From RGIG1828 sp045546535 (GTDB taxonomy: Bacteria > Bacillota > Clostridia > UMGS1810): DNA of 28,649 bases. Shown here piece after piece: positions 1-7,524 of this stretch. How positions within the stretch are numbered: the stretch's first letter is position 1; each line of letters begins with the position of its first letter. The notes beneath the pieces were generated by a model. That model saw only the letters and a list, made by a program, of their open reading frames with translations, did not search any database and was not told the DNA's origin. Made by a program: the position numbers and the translations under genes. Location of the stretch: the NCBI GenBank assembly GCA_045546535.1, contig JAZQDA010000159.1:1-28649 (forward strand). The letters run 5' to 3'.

Positions 1-65
1 CATTTTTTTGTTATTTTTCCGTCTGTGTCTTTCTTTTTGTTTGTTATAATGGCTATTGTCTGCAT
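1..65 (-). CDS. 5' end of a gene running off the left edge (possibly NAD kinase)
   Basis: Only the first 21 codons are present. An ATG at 65 is preceded by the strong ribosome binding site AGAGGTGG four bases upstream, and a good promoter lies at 117-146. The peptide starts MQTIAIITNKKKDTDGKITK. This beta-strand-like start followed by a KKKD segment resembles clostridial NAD kinase N-termini, but 21 residues are too few for a firm assignment. The gene start is well supported; the function is a guess. Confidence 0.5.
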   Translation of the reverse strand, partial: MQTIAIITNKKKDTDGKITKK

Positions 66-116
66 AAAACCACCTCTTATCGTAAACATATGCAAAAAAT
101 ATGTATAATTATAATA

Positions 117-146
117 ATTATACATCATATACTGTATATTTGTCAA
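117..146 (-). promoter_or_regulatory. Sigma-A type promoter of the left-edge gene
   Basis: On the minus strand, TTGACA (146-141) is followed after 18 bases by TATAAT (122-117). Both hexamers are perfect. The promoter lies about 50 bases upstream of the partial gene's start codon. Confidence 0.75.
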
Positions 147-157
147 TGAAAAGAAAT

Positions 158-182
158 AGCGCCTGATTAAAAATCAGACGCT
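158..182 (-). terminator. Intrinsic terminator of the ornithine cyclodeaminase gene
   Basis: Minus-strand stem AGCG-c-CTGATT / AATCAG-a-CGCT with a short A/T loop, followed on the minus strand by a T-rich run. It sits 30 bases past the stop codon of the ornithine cyclodeaminase gene. Confidence 0.6.
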
Positions 183-211
183 TTTAAATCCTTTTATTCT
201 TTATAAAACCA

Positions 212-1199
212 TTAAAGACCTATCATATCAACTTTCGGATATTCTTCGCAGGATTCCATTATGCGATTATATGCGATTGTAGCAACGCAGAGGTCGGAGC
301 TTCCCATACCAACGAGTTCGCACATAAGTCTTTCGTCGGGGTTTTCTCTGCCTTTCTTTTTACCTGCAGCGATGTCGGGGAGTTCTGCAGCAAAGTCTTC
401 TTCAGTTATTTCTCCTCTGTGAGCCATAGGCAAGAACTGTCCTCTGTGGAGTCCCTGTGCGATATGGTCAAGGTAGAGTTTGTCAAATTTTCTTGCGATA
501 TCATCTGAAACTTCCTGGAATGAGCCCATTGTAAGAACAAGAGAGCCTTTCTTACACCAGGGTTCTTCAACTAAAACTGCTTTTGCAGTAGTTAAAGTGA
601 TTATAACATCAGACTCTCTACAAGCCTCTTCAATGCTTTCATAGGGAACAATATCGAAATCTGCGTCGGGGAAATATGATGCGAATTTTTCACGAGCCTC
701 CTGTGAAATATCACAAATGCGAAGTTCTTTTATTTTATGTACACGCATTATGCATGATACTGCATAAAATGCCTGACGACCTGCACCGATTATGGTAATG
801 ATATCTGTTTTTGCAGCGAGGTATTTCATAGCGATTGCAGGTTGTGCGCCTGTTCTTGCATCGGAAATCCAATCACCGCAAACTAAAGCCTTTAAAAAGC
901 CGTCTTCGGGGTCTGTAACGAGTATATTTGAACGGATAAAGGGAAGTCCTTTTTTGGGGTTATCTGAATATCCGCCGACAACTTTTATACCCGCAGTTTT
1001 CATAGGGTCGATGTATGAGGGCATTGAGTTAAACCAACCGTTTACAAATTCACTCATATCAGTAGTGATTTTCGGGGGCATAACAACCTTTTTCTCGCCG
1101 TACCATTTCCACACATTTTCAACTGCTTCAATTACATCATCGAGCGAAACATATTTTTTTTACCATTTCGTTAGTTATTATTGCTGTTTTCTTTTCCAC
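212..1199 (-). CDS. Ornithine cyclodeaminase / mu-crystallin family protein, frameshifted near the N-terminus
   Basis: The family contains NAD(P)-dependent enzymes acting on amino or imino acids, such as ornithine cyclodeaminase, alanine dehydrogenase and ketimine reductase. The signature is clear: KVVMPPK, GWFNSMPSYI, the RTGAQPA core (substrate and cofactor pocket), and the Rossmann motif IIGAGRQA. The continuous frame (212-1114) can only begin at a GTG inside the fold and lacks about 30 expected residues. The missing start is upstream: GTG at 1199, eight bases after the ribosome binding site GGAGG, encodes EKKTAIITNEMVKK and then loses frame in a run of eight A (minus strand, 1161-1154). 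With seven A the frame continues directly into YVSLDDVIEAVENVWKWYG. This may be a sequencing error, slippage or early decay. The exact substrate cannot be told from sequence. Confidence 0.85.
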
Positions 1200-1226
1200 T
1201 TCGGACACCTCCAAGTTTAATATAAT

Positions 1227-1260
1227 CATATTGTCATATTGTCTGACAATATGCAATATG
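1227..1260. promoter_or_regulatory. FadR/GntR-type operator between the divergent genes
   Basis: A perfect 19-base palindrome, CATATTGTC-T-GACAATATG, is centred on 1244. It is enclosed by a second, outer pair of arms (CATATTG at 1227, CAATATG at 1254). The core TTGTCTGACAA fits the TnGTCnnACnA pattern known for FadR-subfamily GntR proteins. It lies just upstream of the ornithine cyclodeaminase ribosome binding site and in front of the GntR gene, so it probably controls the enzyme gene and perhaps the regulator. Confidence 0.75.
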
Positions 1261-1309
1261 AAAGGTACAAAATACGATAAAAATTTTATATACGAGGTTT
1301 TTAAATCTC

Positions 1310-1338
1310 TTTACAACAATATTTAAAGTTGATATAAT
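1310..1338 (+). promoter_or_regulatory. Promoter of the GntR regulator
   Basis: TTTACA (1310-1315), a 17-base spacer, then TATAAT (1333-1338). The ribosome binding site AAAGGAG follows at 1346-1352, leaving only a very short untranslated leader. Confidence 0.75.
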
Positions 1339-1361
1339 ACAAGTGAAAGGAGTGTTTCCTA

Positions 1362-2051
1362 TTGATAATATCGCCTATTGTCAGCAAACAGAAATACGAA
1401 TCCGTTGCTGACCAGATTATATTGATGATTAGAAATAATACTTTTGCAGAGGGCAGTCATCTGCCATCTGAATCTGAACTCGCTTCCCAGTTTAATGTAG
1501 GAAGAAGTTCTGTCAGAGAAGCAATTAAGAGTCTTCAGATAGCGGGAATTCTCACTTCTTGGGCGGGGAAAGGCACTTTTGTAACCGAAGATGCTCTCAC
1601 GGCTATTGCAAACTATGATTTGGGGGAGGTCATTATGGACGAAAATTCTCTGTCTGACCTCATTGAAATACGGTGCATTATTGAGCCTGTTGCTGCATCT
1701 CTTGCTGCAAAACGGCGCACAGACGATGACATTTTGGCTATGAAAGAAACCATCAGCAAAATGAAAGGAATATCTGACAAACATAAACTTTTGCGCCTCG
1801 GGCATAAATTTCACTCATGCCTTATAAGAGCAGGGAAAAACCGCGCACTGACTCAGTTTCATGATTCAATTTCTATGAAACTTTTAAAAATGCGCGAAAA
1901 AGATTTTTTAAGCAGTGAGATTTATATCCGCGACTCTTTAACGCATCAGGAAATTTTAGATGCTATTATAGAAAAAGATGCTGATAAAGCAAAAGAACTT
2001 ATGCTCAGACACCTCAAAACCGATTACAAAGATTATATTGATAGTTTATAA
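1362..2051 (+). CDS. GntR-family transcriptional regulator, FadR subfamily (FCD domain)
   Basis: The 229-residue protein has an N-terminal winged helix (about residues 10-75) with the GntR signature LPSESELASQFNVGRSSVRE and the wing GKGTFV. A helical FCD ligand-binding domain follows (about 95-220; EIRCIIEPVAASLAA near its start, then H in KFHSCL, H in THQEI and H in RHLK, the usual metal/ligand histidines). It uses a TTG start at 1362, nine bases after AAAGGAG. The gene diverges from the ornithine cyclodeaminase gene and is separated from it by a FadR-type palindrome, so it is probably the local regulator responding to an amino-acid-derived organic acid. The ligand is unknown. Confidence 0.9.
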   Translation: MIISPIVSKQKYESVADQIILMIRNNTFAEGSHLPSESELASQFNVGRSSVREAIKSLQIAGILTSWAGKGTFVTEDALTAIANYDLGEVIMDENSLSDLIEIRCIIEPVAASLAAKRRTDDDILAMKETISKMKGISDKHKLLRLGHKFHSCLIRAGKNRALTQFHDSISMKLLKMREKDFLSSEIYIRDSLTHQEILDAIIEKDADKAKELMLRHLKTDYKDYIDSL

Positions 2052-2054
2052 ATG

Positions 2055-2082
2055 AAAAAGCACTCGTAAGAGTGCTTTTTTG
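2055..2082 (+). terminator. Intrinsic terminator of the GntR gene
   Basis: AAAAAGCACTC-gtaa-GAGTGCTTTTT: a perfect 11-bp stem with a tetraloop and T run, four bases past the stop codon. Confidence 0.85.
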
Positions 2083-2088
2083 TTATAA

Positions 2089-2344
2089 GCCAATGATTTA
2101 GATGCCATTTGCACGAAGTGCAACATCGTTGTTGTGAAGCAACACATCATTTGCCGTAAGGCAACATCATTTATCAAAGATAACATCGTTTGTGTCCGCT
2201 AATGCGGAATGATGTTGACCAAAAAGGTCAAACAGTGTACTCGCTATGGCTCGTAATGATGTTGTGCCCTTCGGACACAAACACAAAAAAATACACACTC
2301 TTTTGAGTGTGCATTTTTTGGAAGAGCCGAATGGTTTGGATGCC
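2089..2344. repeat. Hairpin-linker array 1 with flanking tag repeats
   Basis: This gene-free stretch holds about eight small hairpins with different arms but a shared linker. Left half: TTGCAC-gaa-GTGCAA, TGTTG/CAACA, TTGCC-gtaa-GGCAA and TTATC-aaa-GATAA, separated by CATCGT (2124), CATCAT (2145), CATCAT (2165) and CATCGT (2184). Right half: TCCGC-taat-GCGGA, TTGACC/GGTCAA, one degenerate unit and TTGTG/CACAA, separated by ATGATG (2209, 2256), the reverse complement of the left linker. The period is about 20 bases. Flanks are two related tags, GCCAATGATTTAGATGCC (2089) and GCCGAATGGTTTGGATGCC (2326), each following a terminator-like stem. I see no protein here. Confidence 0.75.
2292..2319. 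terminator. Terminator-like stem-loop, usable on both strands
   Basis: CACACTC-tttt-GAGTGTG, with an A run on the left and T6 on the right. On the minus strand it lies downstream of the MBL-CapA operon and could end it. Confidence 0.55.
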
Positions 2345-2443
2345 TGTGTCAATAGTAATTTTTACTTATTTTCAACCTGATATTATTCCATCAATAACAC
2401 TTATAATAACATAAAGTATCAGTACTTACATCTTATCTTCTGT

Positions 2444-3322
2444 TTAATAACCATGTTTTTCAAAATCTATACATTTTTCCCGGATACTGTATAAAAATAT
2501 TTTCCATGCATTCTTATTAATGAATGGATTTATACCCGGATTACTTATCATATATTCTCTCTTTTCAATCAGGCAATTATGATTCGGATGATTTCCCAAG
2601 AGGATTTCCACATCTTCACATTCAAGTTTTTCAACGGTAGTTTTCAATTCATCACACATATTTTGCGGCAGATTATACTCGCGACAAAACTCCTTGAAAA
2701 TGCTTAAAAAACCAACTCCGCCCAAATATCCTACTTTGTACTTTTCATTCCCATCCGTTGCCTCAAAAAAGAATGCCATAGTTCCCGGCGTATGCCCGGG
2801 TGCCGACACACACCTGATTTTGGTATTGCCTAATTCAATAACATCACCATCAGTTATTGTTTCATCAGGCCAACAGATTTTATCGTTTTTTATGGGAGAA
2901 AGATGCATTAATGCTCTTTCCGGCATTTCCTTTAAAAGCTCGGTATCAACTGCGCTCATAAATATTTTTGAACCATAGCTGCTACGGAGCCTGTCTCCGC
3001 CACCAAAGTGGTCAAAATGTCCGTGAGAATGAATTACATATTTTATATTATGCGGGTCAAAGCCGAGTTTTCTAATAGACTCTATAAGTGACGAAAAATT
3101 ATGCGAATAACCACTGTCAAAAAGGATAAGCCCGTCGCCTGTATCTAAAAGATGCATACATACTTTTCTGTCACCTACATAATACAAGTTACCGAAAATT
3201 CTAAACGGTTCTATGTTGTATTTTTCGGGATTGTCATAAAAATCTTGCAGATTAGGTAAAAATCCGTTTGTGACTTCCTTATAGGTCTTATTACTACCTA
3301 AATCACATTCTTTATAGTTCAT
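2444..3322 (-). CDS. MBL-fold metallohydrolase (class B3-like fold)
   Basis: The 292-residue protein has the metallo-beta-lactamase signature HSHGHFDHFGG (H100, H102, D104, H105 are the expected Zn ligands), a second ligand in GHTPGT (H177), and the tail motif GNHPNHN followed by NPGINPFI, as in proteins resembling class B3 beta-lactamases. No signal peptide is visible, so a cytoplasmic hydrolase is more likely than a secreted beta-lactamase. The start at 3322 has GAGGA seven bases upstream. It lies 23 bases after the M20 peptidase gene and is the last gene of the capA-M20-MBL operon. The substrate is unknown; a cyclic amide or ester fits its neighbours. Confidence 0.85.
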   Translation of the reverse strand: MNYKECDLGSNKTYKEVTNGFLPNLQDFYDNPEKYNIEPFRIFGNLYYVGDRKVCMHLLDTGDGLILFDSGYSHNFSSLIESIRKLGFDPHNIKYVIHSHGHFDHFGGGDRLRSSYGSKIFMSAVDTELLKEMPERALMHLSPIKNDKICWPDETITDGDVIELGNTKIRCVSAPGHTPGTMAFFFEATDGNEKYKVGYLGGVGFLSIFKEFCREYNLPQNMCDELKTTVEKLECEDVEILLGNHPNHNCLIEKREYMISNPGINPFINKNAWKIFLYSIREKCIDFEKHGY

Positions 3323-3345
3323 ATCATTTCCTCTTTAAATTAGAC

Positions 3346-4488
3346 TTATATCCTTAAAATAGATTCCATAAGGAGCAGAGCACGACTTTCGAGCGTATCA
3401 ATATCTGCCTCTTCACGAGTGGTATGCTCATATCTGCCGACAGTACCCATAGAACAGACTGTGGGTATGCCTATGGCAACTGTGTATGCCGAATCGCTTC
3501 CTCCTCCGCGTTGTAAAGGAAGGAGTTCTTGCATACCAAGTGCTCGAGATGCTTCCATAACTTTTTCAAAGAGTGCAAGATTTGCATCTGTAAATTCCAT
3601 AGCAGGGATGCAAGTCAAGATTTTACATTCCGTGGTGCATCCTTTTATGCAGGTACTTTTAGTAAGTTCTTCAAGTGTTGCAAGTGCTTGTTTATGCTGT
3701 ATTGCATTTTTGTATCGGATATCTACTTCTATTATACAGGATTCCGGAACAATGTTGGCTGCCGTTCCGCCGCTAATTAAACCACAATTGTAGGTAAGAC
3801 CTTCTTGTGTGCTTTGTGACTCTAACGCAAGAATCTTATGTGCGGCTTCACAGATAGCATTGGCACTTTCAAAATAATTATTGCCGGCATGCCCTGCAAT
3901 ACCTCGAATCTGTAGCTCAGCACGAAGAATGCCCTTTCTTCCCACTGTCAGCGAGTCGGCTCTGCCAGCCTCCATATTAAATGCCGCACAGCAACCGCGA
4001 GCTGCATTTTGAATAAACTCCGCTCTTTTATCCAAGAGATAGCGTCCGTCTTCTTCATCAGAGTTGAGTATCAATCTAAGTGTGCGATGCTTTTCAGCAG
4101 TTTCTGCAATAACCTGCATTGTAAGCAAGGCAACACAAATACCCCCCTTGCAGTCAAACACGCCGGGGCCATACAAAATACCTTCTTTTTCCTTGACCGG
4201 CGGATACCCGAATGCACCCTTTTCATGTACAGTGTCCATGTGTGCCAGAAGGGCAATTGGGGCAAGGGAGTCATCACCAACCAGTTCTACAATAAGTGTA
4301 TCTCCTGCCGCAGCATGGCTTTGACGAGAGACGGTAAAACCTTGTCCCAACGCAAAGCTTTCTATAAAATCTGCCTGCTTATTTAGTTCCTCCCTACAAG
4401 AAGATGGTGTTTCCATATTACATAATACTTTCCAAAGCTCTAAATAATTGGGCAAATGCTTTTTTAGTGCTAAAATGCGCTCTTTCAT
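3346..4488 (-). CDS. M20 family metallopeptidase (carboxypeptidase G2-like)
   Basis: The 380-residue protein is a di-zinc peptidase of the ArgE/DapE/CPG2 superfamily. Visible active-site residues are H83 and D85 in LLAHMDTVH, bridging D112 in GPGVFDCKGG, E145 (general base) and E146 in NSDEED, E173 in NMEAG, and a distal H355. A dimerisation domain (GIAGHAGNNYFESA and onward) is inserted at about residues 185-300, as is usual. Its ATG overlaps the stop codon of the upstream CapA-like gene (ATGA), so the two are translationally coupled. CPG2-like members cleave C-terminal glutamate; that specificity is plausible beside a CapA-family protein but is inferred. Confidence 0.88.
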   Translation of the reverse strand: MKERILALKKHLPNYLELWKVLCNMETPSSCREELNKQADFIESFALGQGFTVSRQSHAAAGDTLIVELVGDDSLAPIALLAHMDTVHEKGAFGYPPVKEKEGILYGPGVFDCKGGICVALLTMQVIAETAEKHRTLRLILNSDEEDGRYLLDKRAEFIQNAARGCCAAFNMEAGRADSLTVGRKGILRAELQIRGIAGHAGNNYFESANAICEAAHKILALESQSTQEGLTYNCGLISGGTAANIVPESCIIEVDIRYKNAIQHKQALATLEELTKSTCIKGCTTECKILTCIPAMEFTDANLALFEKVMEASRALGMQELLPLQRGGGSDSAYTVAIGIPTVCSMGTVGRYEHTTREEADIDTLESRALLLMESILRI

Positions 4489-5786
4489 AATTCAATTACT
4501 CCGATGCCATCTTCTTGTATAGTAATATTAGTTCCGTAAGGTTTAGACATAGCAGCCAACCGTTCCAAAATGCCCTTGCCAAATCCCGGCCTGGGCAATC
4601 CCTTTTGCCAAAGTTCCAAATCTATACCCATATCAATCGGCATAAGCTCAATTCTGGTTACCTTGTCATTCTCAATCTCCACATAGGGTATGAACGCTTC
4701 CATTACGCGCCTGTCACAAAGCAAACCACGAGTATGCCCCTTTGTACGAATATCGTACATATCACTCATAGAGGTATCGGATGTCAAATTGTATTTTTCA
4801 AATTGATCCTCAGCGGTAAACTCGGTAAGTTCCTCCTGAAAAATGAAATTACCCATACAGTAGAATATAGGACATCCTTTGTATATTTCTATCGGGCGAA
4901 TAATATGAGGCCCGTGTCCGAGAATGGCGCTCGCTCCTGCATCAATACACTTATGGGCAAATTCAGTATAAAAGTCGCCAGGACACTCCTTGCTCGGTCC
5001 TCCAACCTCGTGAGAGTGCATACTGACAACAACATAATCACATTGAGCTCTTGCATTTTTTATAGATTGAATAATCCTATCCATATCTCTTTTATTGGGA
5101 TGAGTAACATATCTGGTTTTTTCTCCCGAACGTACATTTAGTGTTCGAAGTGCCAGAACGCCCTCGGGTAGCGGCGGTGTAAAGCCCTCTGCTCTTGAAA
5201 TATCCGCCTGTGCATTCATCTGGCTGTCATTTACTATTTGCTGCAAGACATCAAATTGCTCGCGGGTAACCTCAACGTAGTCATCAACACGCAATCCATT
5301 AACTCCGGGACGTCCCGGAATTCTTCTGGACTGACGCCCTGCTATGGCGGATACATTCATCATAGTGGAAACTACACCAATGACGCCGACTGAGCCGTTG
5401 TTTGTTTCAAGGTAAGCAGGTGCTGCCGCTTCGTCTAGATTTCTGCCAACCCCCGCACTGGGAAATCCAGCCTTTTCAACAGCAGACATAGTCAACAAAA
5501 GACCTTTATACGAATAATCGAGAGTATGGTTATTGGCAAACGAAAGCATATTAAAGCCATATCTTCTGGCATCGTCCAAAATTCTGGCATCCGCCCGCAG
5601 ATATGCACCCCCATAAAACTGATGTCCATAGCATGTTTCATCCGGAAAGGTAGTTTCAAGATTGAAAAATCTTGCGTCCGCTCGCTTGATAAAGGCGGAT
5701 ACCTCATTAAATCCTTCGTAGTTTTCGGGGATACGGCGCTGAGGTAAAAAGTCTCCTGCAGCCGAGATTGAAATTTTTGGTCTCAT
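4485..5786 (-). CDS. CapA family protein (poly-gamma-glutamate synthesis / metallophosphatase fold)
   Basis: The 433-residue protein shows the CapA/PgsA pattern: AAGDF near the start (D12), NLE at 42-44, FANNHTLDY at 83-91, SMHSHE at 255-260, and GHGPH at 290-294 followed by CMGNFIF. These match the calcineurin-like metal-binding residues of the family. Unlike PgsA of Bacillus, no membrane anchor or signal peptide is visible, so it is probably cytoplasmic and may act as a hydrolase rather than in capsule synthesis. The central part (about 140-230) looks like a family-specific insertion. It starts at 5786 after AAAGGGG and is first in an operon with the M20 peptidase and MBL hydrolase. By eye it and the M20 gene are more GC-rich than their neighbours. 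Confidence 0.85.
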   Translation of the reverse strand: MRPKISISAAGDFLPQRRIPENYEGFNEVSAFIKRADARFFNLETTFPDETCYGHQFYGGAYLRADARILDDARRYGFNMLSFANNHTLDYSYKGLLLTMSAVEKAGFPSAGVGRNLDEAAAPAYLETNNGSVGVIGVVSTMMNVSAIAGRQSRRIPGRPGVNGLRVDDYVEVTREQFDVLQQIVNDSQMNAQADISRAEGFTPPLPEGVLALRTLNVRSGEKTRYVTHPNKRDMDRIIQSIKNARAQCDYVVVSMHSHEVGGPSKECPGDFYTEFAHKCIDAGASAILGHGPHIIRPIEIYKGCPIFYCMGNFIFQEELTEFTAEDQFEKYNLTSDTSMSDMYDIRTKGHTRGLLCDRRVMEAFIPYVEIENDKVTRIELMPIDMGIDLELWQKGLPRPGFGKGILERLAAMSKPYGTNITIQEDGIGVIEL

Positions 5787-5827
5787 TGTACTTAACCCCT
5801 TTCTTACTCACATTATTGTGTATATCT

Positions 5828-5857
5828 ATAATATTATATAGGAAATTCGTTAGTCAA
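5828..5857 (-). promoter_or_regulatory. Probable promoter of the CapA-M20-MBL operon
   Basis: TTGACT (5857-5852) and TATTAT (5833-5828) on the minus strand with an 18-base spacer, about 40 bases upstream of the CapA-like start. No terminator is visible between this point and the DUF4387 gene, so read-through from the AtuA pair is also possible. Confidence 0.5.
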
Positions 5858-5872
5858 TCCTTGTCACGATAA

Positions 5873-6178
5873 TTAAAGCATAATTTTTGCCAAAGGCATA
5901 TGTTGCTGACATCCGTAAATGTCATTATCAACAAGGCTTCCGCTGATGTTCTTTCTTGGAAAAGTTATCTTAATTGAGTTTACAACATCATATGCTATAA
6001 TTTCAATCTTTTCAGGCGAAACATCATATGCTTTTGCAATATCCTCTTTTTTTAAGGTCTTATATATGTAATTCATATCCTCGTTGTTATAAAAAATCAG
6101 GTCAAACGTGATAAATAAAGGACCAGCATTTTTACTTCTTAATATTTTTGTATAATCGATTAATGCCTTCATTTTCAT
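5873..6178 (-). CDS. DUF4387 family protein
   Basis: This small protein (101 residues from the first ATG) matches DUF4387: the N-terminal LRSKNAGPLFITFDLIF and the C-terminal SGSLVDNDIYGCQQHMPL are the family hallmarks. DUF4387 is usually encoded beside, or linked to, AtuA-like (DUF1446) proteins, as here. The function is not established; it probably forms a complex with its neighbour. Two starts are possible. The ATG at 6178 is only one base from GAGGAGG, whereas the ATG at 6172 has an ideal 7-base spacing, so the shorter 99-residue form is more likely. It overlaps or abuts the AtuA-like stop codon (6175). Confidence 0.88.
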   Translation of the reverse strand: MKMKALIDYTKILRSKNAGPLFITFDLIFYNNEDMNYIYKTLKKEDIAKAYDVSPEKIEIIAYDVVNSIKITFPRKNISGSLVDNDIYGCQQHMPLAKIML

Positions 6179-7488
6179 ACCTCCTCAATGCTTATTTTTG
6201 CAGTTTCAGTAAGAGAATCAACTTCCACCAGATGGAAAACAGAAAATTCATACACTTCTCCTGCGTGAATGTCAGATGGTGAAAAAGGAAAAGCAAGATT
6301 TCCGGCAGAGCATTTTCTGCCTTCATAATCACAGTGAAGCATTCTGCTTCTGGTAAGCGCACAAACTGTATCTGCAATTTCCTGTGTAGCCCCAACAACA
6401 TCTATTATTATTCCAAGAGAAGATTCTTTTGAACCGCTCATTTTAAAGTTAATTTGATAGCTGTCCGGGGATAACGTGTCTTTCGTGTTTTCTTTCACGA
6501 AATCTGTAACTATTTTAATTATATTATCTATGTTTCCTATTGTTGTTGTATCAAAAATTGTTGCAGGGCTGATTGTTCTGTAACCCGAAAGTTTAACACC
6601 CTCAAGCTTTAGCGTTTTATTTTCGGTTTCTTTAAAAACCGAACCGCCTACTCTGACTGTTCTGTCATCTACCTGAGAAAATTTTGAATTGGTAAGGTCA
6701 CAAACTCCGTCAGGTTCAAAAATCAAGTATGGATTCGACTGCTCATATAAGGTGTGAGCAGCAACTCTGTCAACCTTACATTTGCGTATAGGATTTGCAG
6801 GACGAAGTTCAAAATAATCGTCATACATATACCCTTGCATAACATCAGCTGCTGAAACAGGTTCTGAACACATAGCACCACATTCCATTATTTTTGCCAT
6901 ATGGAATGAAAGTCCCGGGTCGTAGCCTTCATAAATGCACGCAGAAGCATAAATTGCAGTGTCACAGGCTCTTCCGCAGAGGATTACATCTGCTTTTTTG
7001 TCAAGAAGCTCAAGGATGGGAGAGATTCCTATCTGGCTTACAATTCTTGCACTGTTTTCAATTTCTGCTTCAGAGAGTGGCATTTCACTACTCATATTAA
7101 TAACCTTACCGCTTTTGTATTTTTCAAGAACGTATTCTTTTGATACATCAGTATATACAGTTCCAAGCTTAAAGTTAAGTCCCTGTTCTTTCGCAATTTC
7201 CAATATTATCTCTTTGAGCCATTTTACATGTTCTGAACTTCCTGCACCGCCTGCACTTCCTATAATAAACGGAGCTTTATGTTCCAGCGCCTTAGGGAGA
7301 GCTAAAGCCAAATCTCTTTTTACTGCATCACGGTTTGTAAACGAGTTTCCGCTTCCAAGATAGTATGGGCCCGGGTCGGTTGAGCCCGCGTCAACACCAA
7401 TGTAGTCTACCTTCTCCGAAAAAGCAATATTTAGCGCTTCTTCACTGTAACCATAGCCAAGTATTCCTGTTAATGCTACAATTTTCAT
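6175..7488 (-). CDS. AtuA-like acyclic terpene utilization family protein (DUF1446)
   Basis: The 437-residue protein matches the AtuA/DUF1446 family: GYGYSEEALN near the start, GVDAGSTDPGPYYLGSG at about 33-49, the glycine-rich FIIGSAGGAGSS at about 75-86, ILCGRACDTAIYAS at about 168-182, and a C-terminal AFPFSPSD segment. AtuA is required for citronellol/geraniol catabolism in Pseudomonas, but its biochemical role is unclear and clostridial copies lack the terpene pathway. Here it forms a two-gene operon with DUF4387, under a divergent AraC regulator. RBS AGGGGTG precedes the ATG. A role in organic-acid or acyl-CoA metabolism is inference. Confidence 0.88.
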   Translation of the reverse strand: MKIVALTGILGYGYSEEALNIAFSEKVDYIGVDAGSTDPGPYYLGSGNSFTNRDAVKRDLALALPKALEHKAPFIIGSAGGAGSSEHVKWLKEIILEIAKEQGLNFKLGTVYTDVSKEYVLEKYKSGKVINMSSEMPLSEAEIENSARIVSQIGISPILELLDKKADVILCGRACDTAIYASACIYEGYDPGLSFHMAKIMECGAMCSEPVSAADVMQGYMYDDYFELRPANPIRKCKVDRVAAHTLYEQSNPYLIFEPDGVCDLTNSKFSQVDDRTVRVGGSVFKETENKTLKLEGVKLSGYRTISPATIFDTTTIGNIDNIIKIVTDFVKENTKDTLSPDSYQINFKMSGSKESSLGIIIDVVGATQEIADTVCALTRSRMLHCDYEGRKCSAGNLAFPFSPSDIHAGEVYEFSVFHLVEVDSLTETAKISIEEV

Positions 7489-7524
7489 AGTATCACCCCT
7501 AAAAATTTTATTGTTCTATCTTTG

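Noticed and set aside
792..1220. Plus-strand 142-codon frame opposite the ornithine cyclodeaminase gene
   Set aside because: It is antisense to a clearly recognised protein, and its composition is that of a reverse-strand shadow.
2107..2280. CRISPR array
   Set aside because: The constant part is only six bases, it inverts midway, and the variable parts are self-complementary and not spacer-like. No cas genes are present.
2167..2352. Minus-strand 61-codon frame within hairpin array 1
   Set aside because: Its composition follows the repeats, it has no ribosome binding site and no family resemblance.
4009..4386. Plus-strand 125-codon frame opposite the M20 peptidase gene
   Set aside because: It is a shadow of a gene with all catalytic motifs intact on the other strand.
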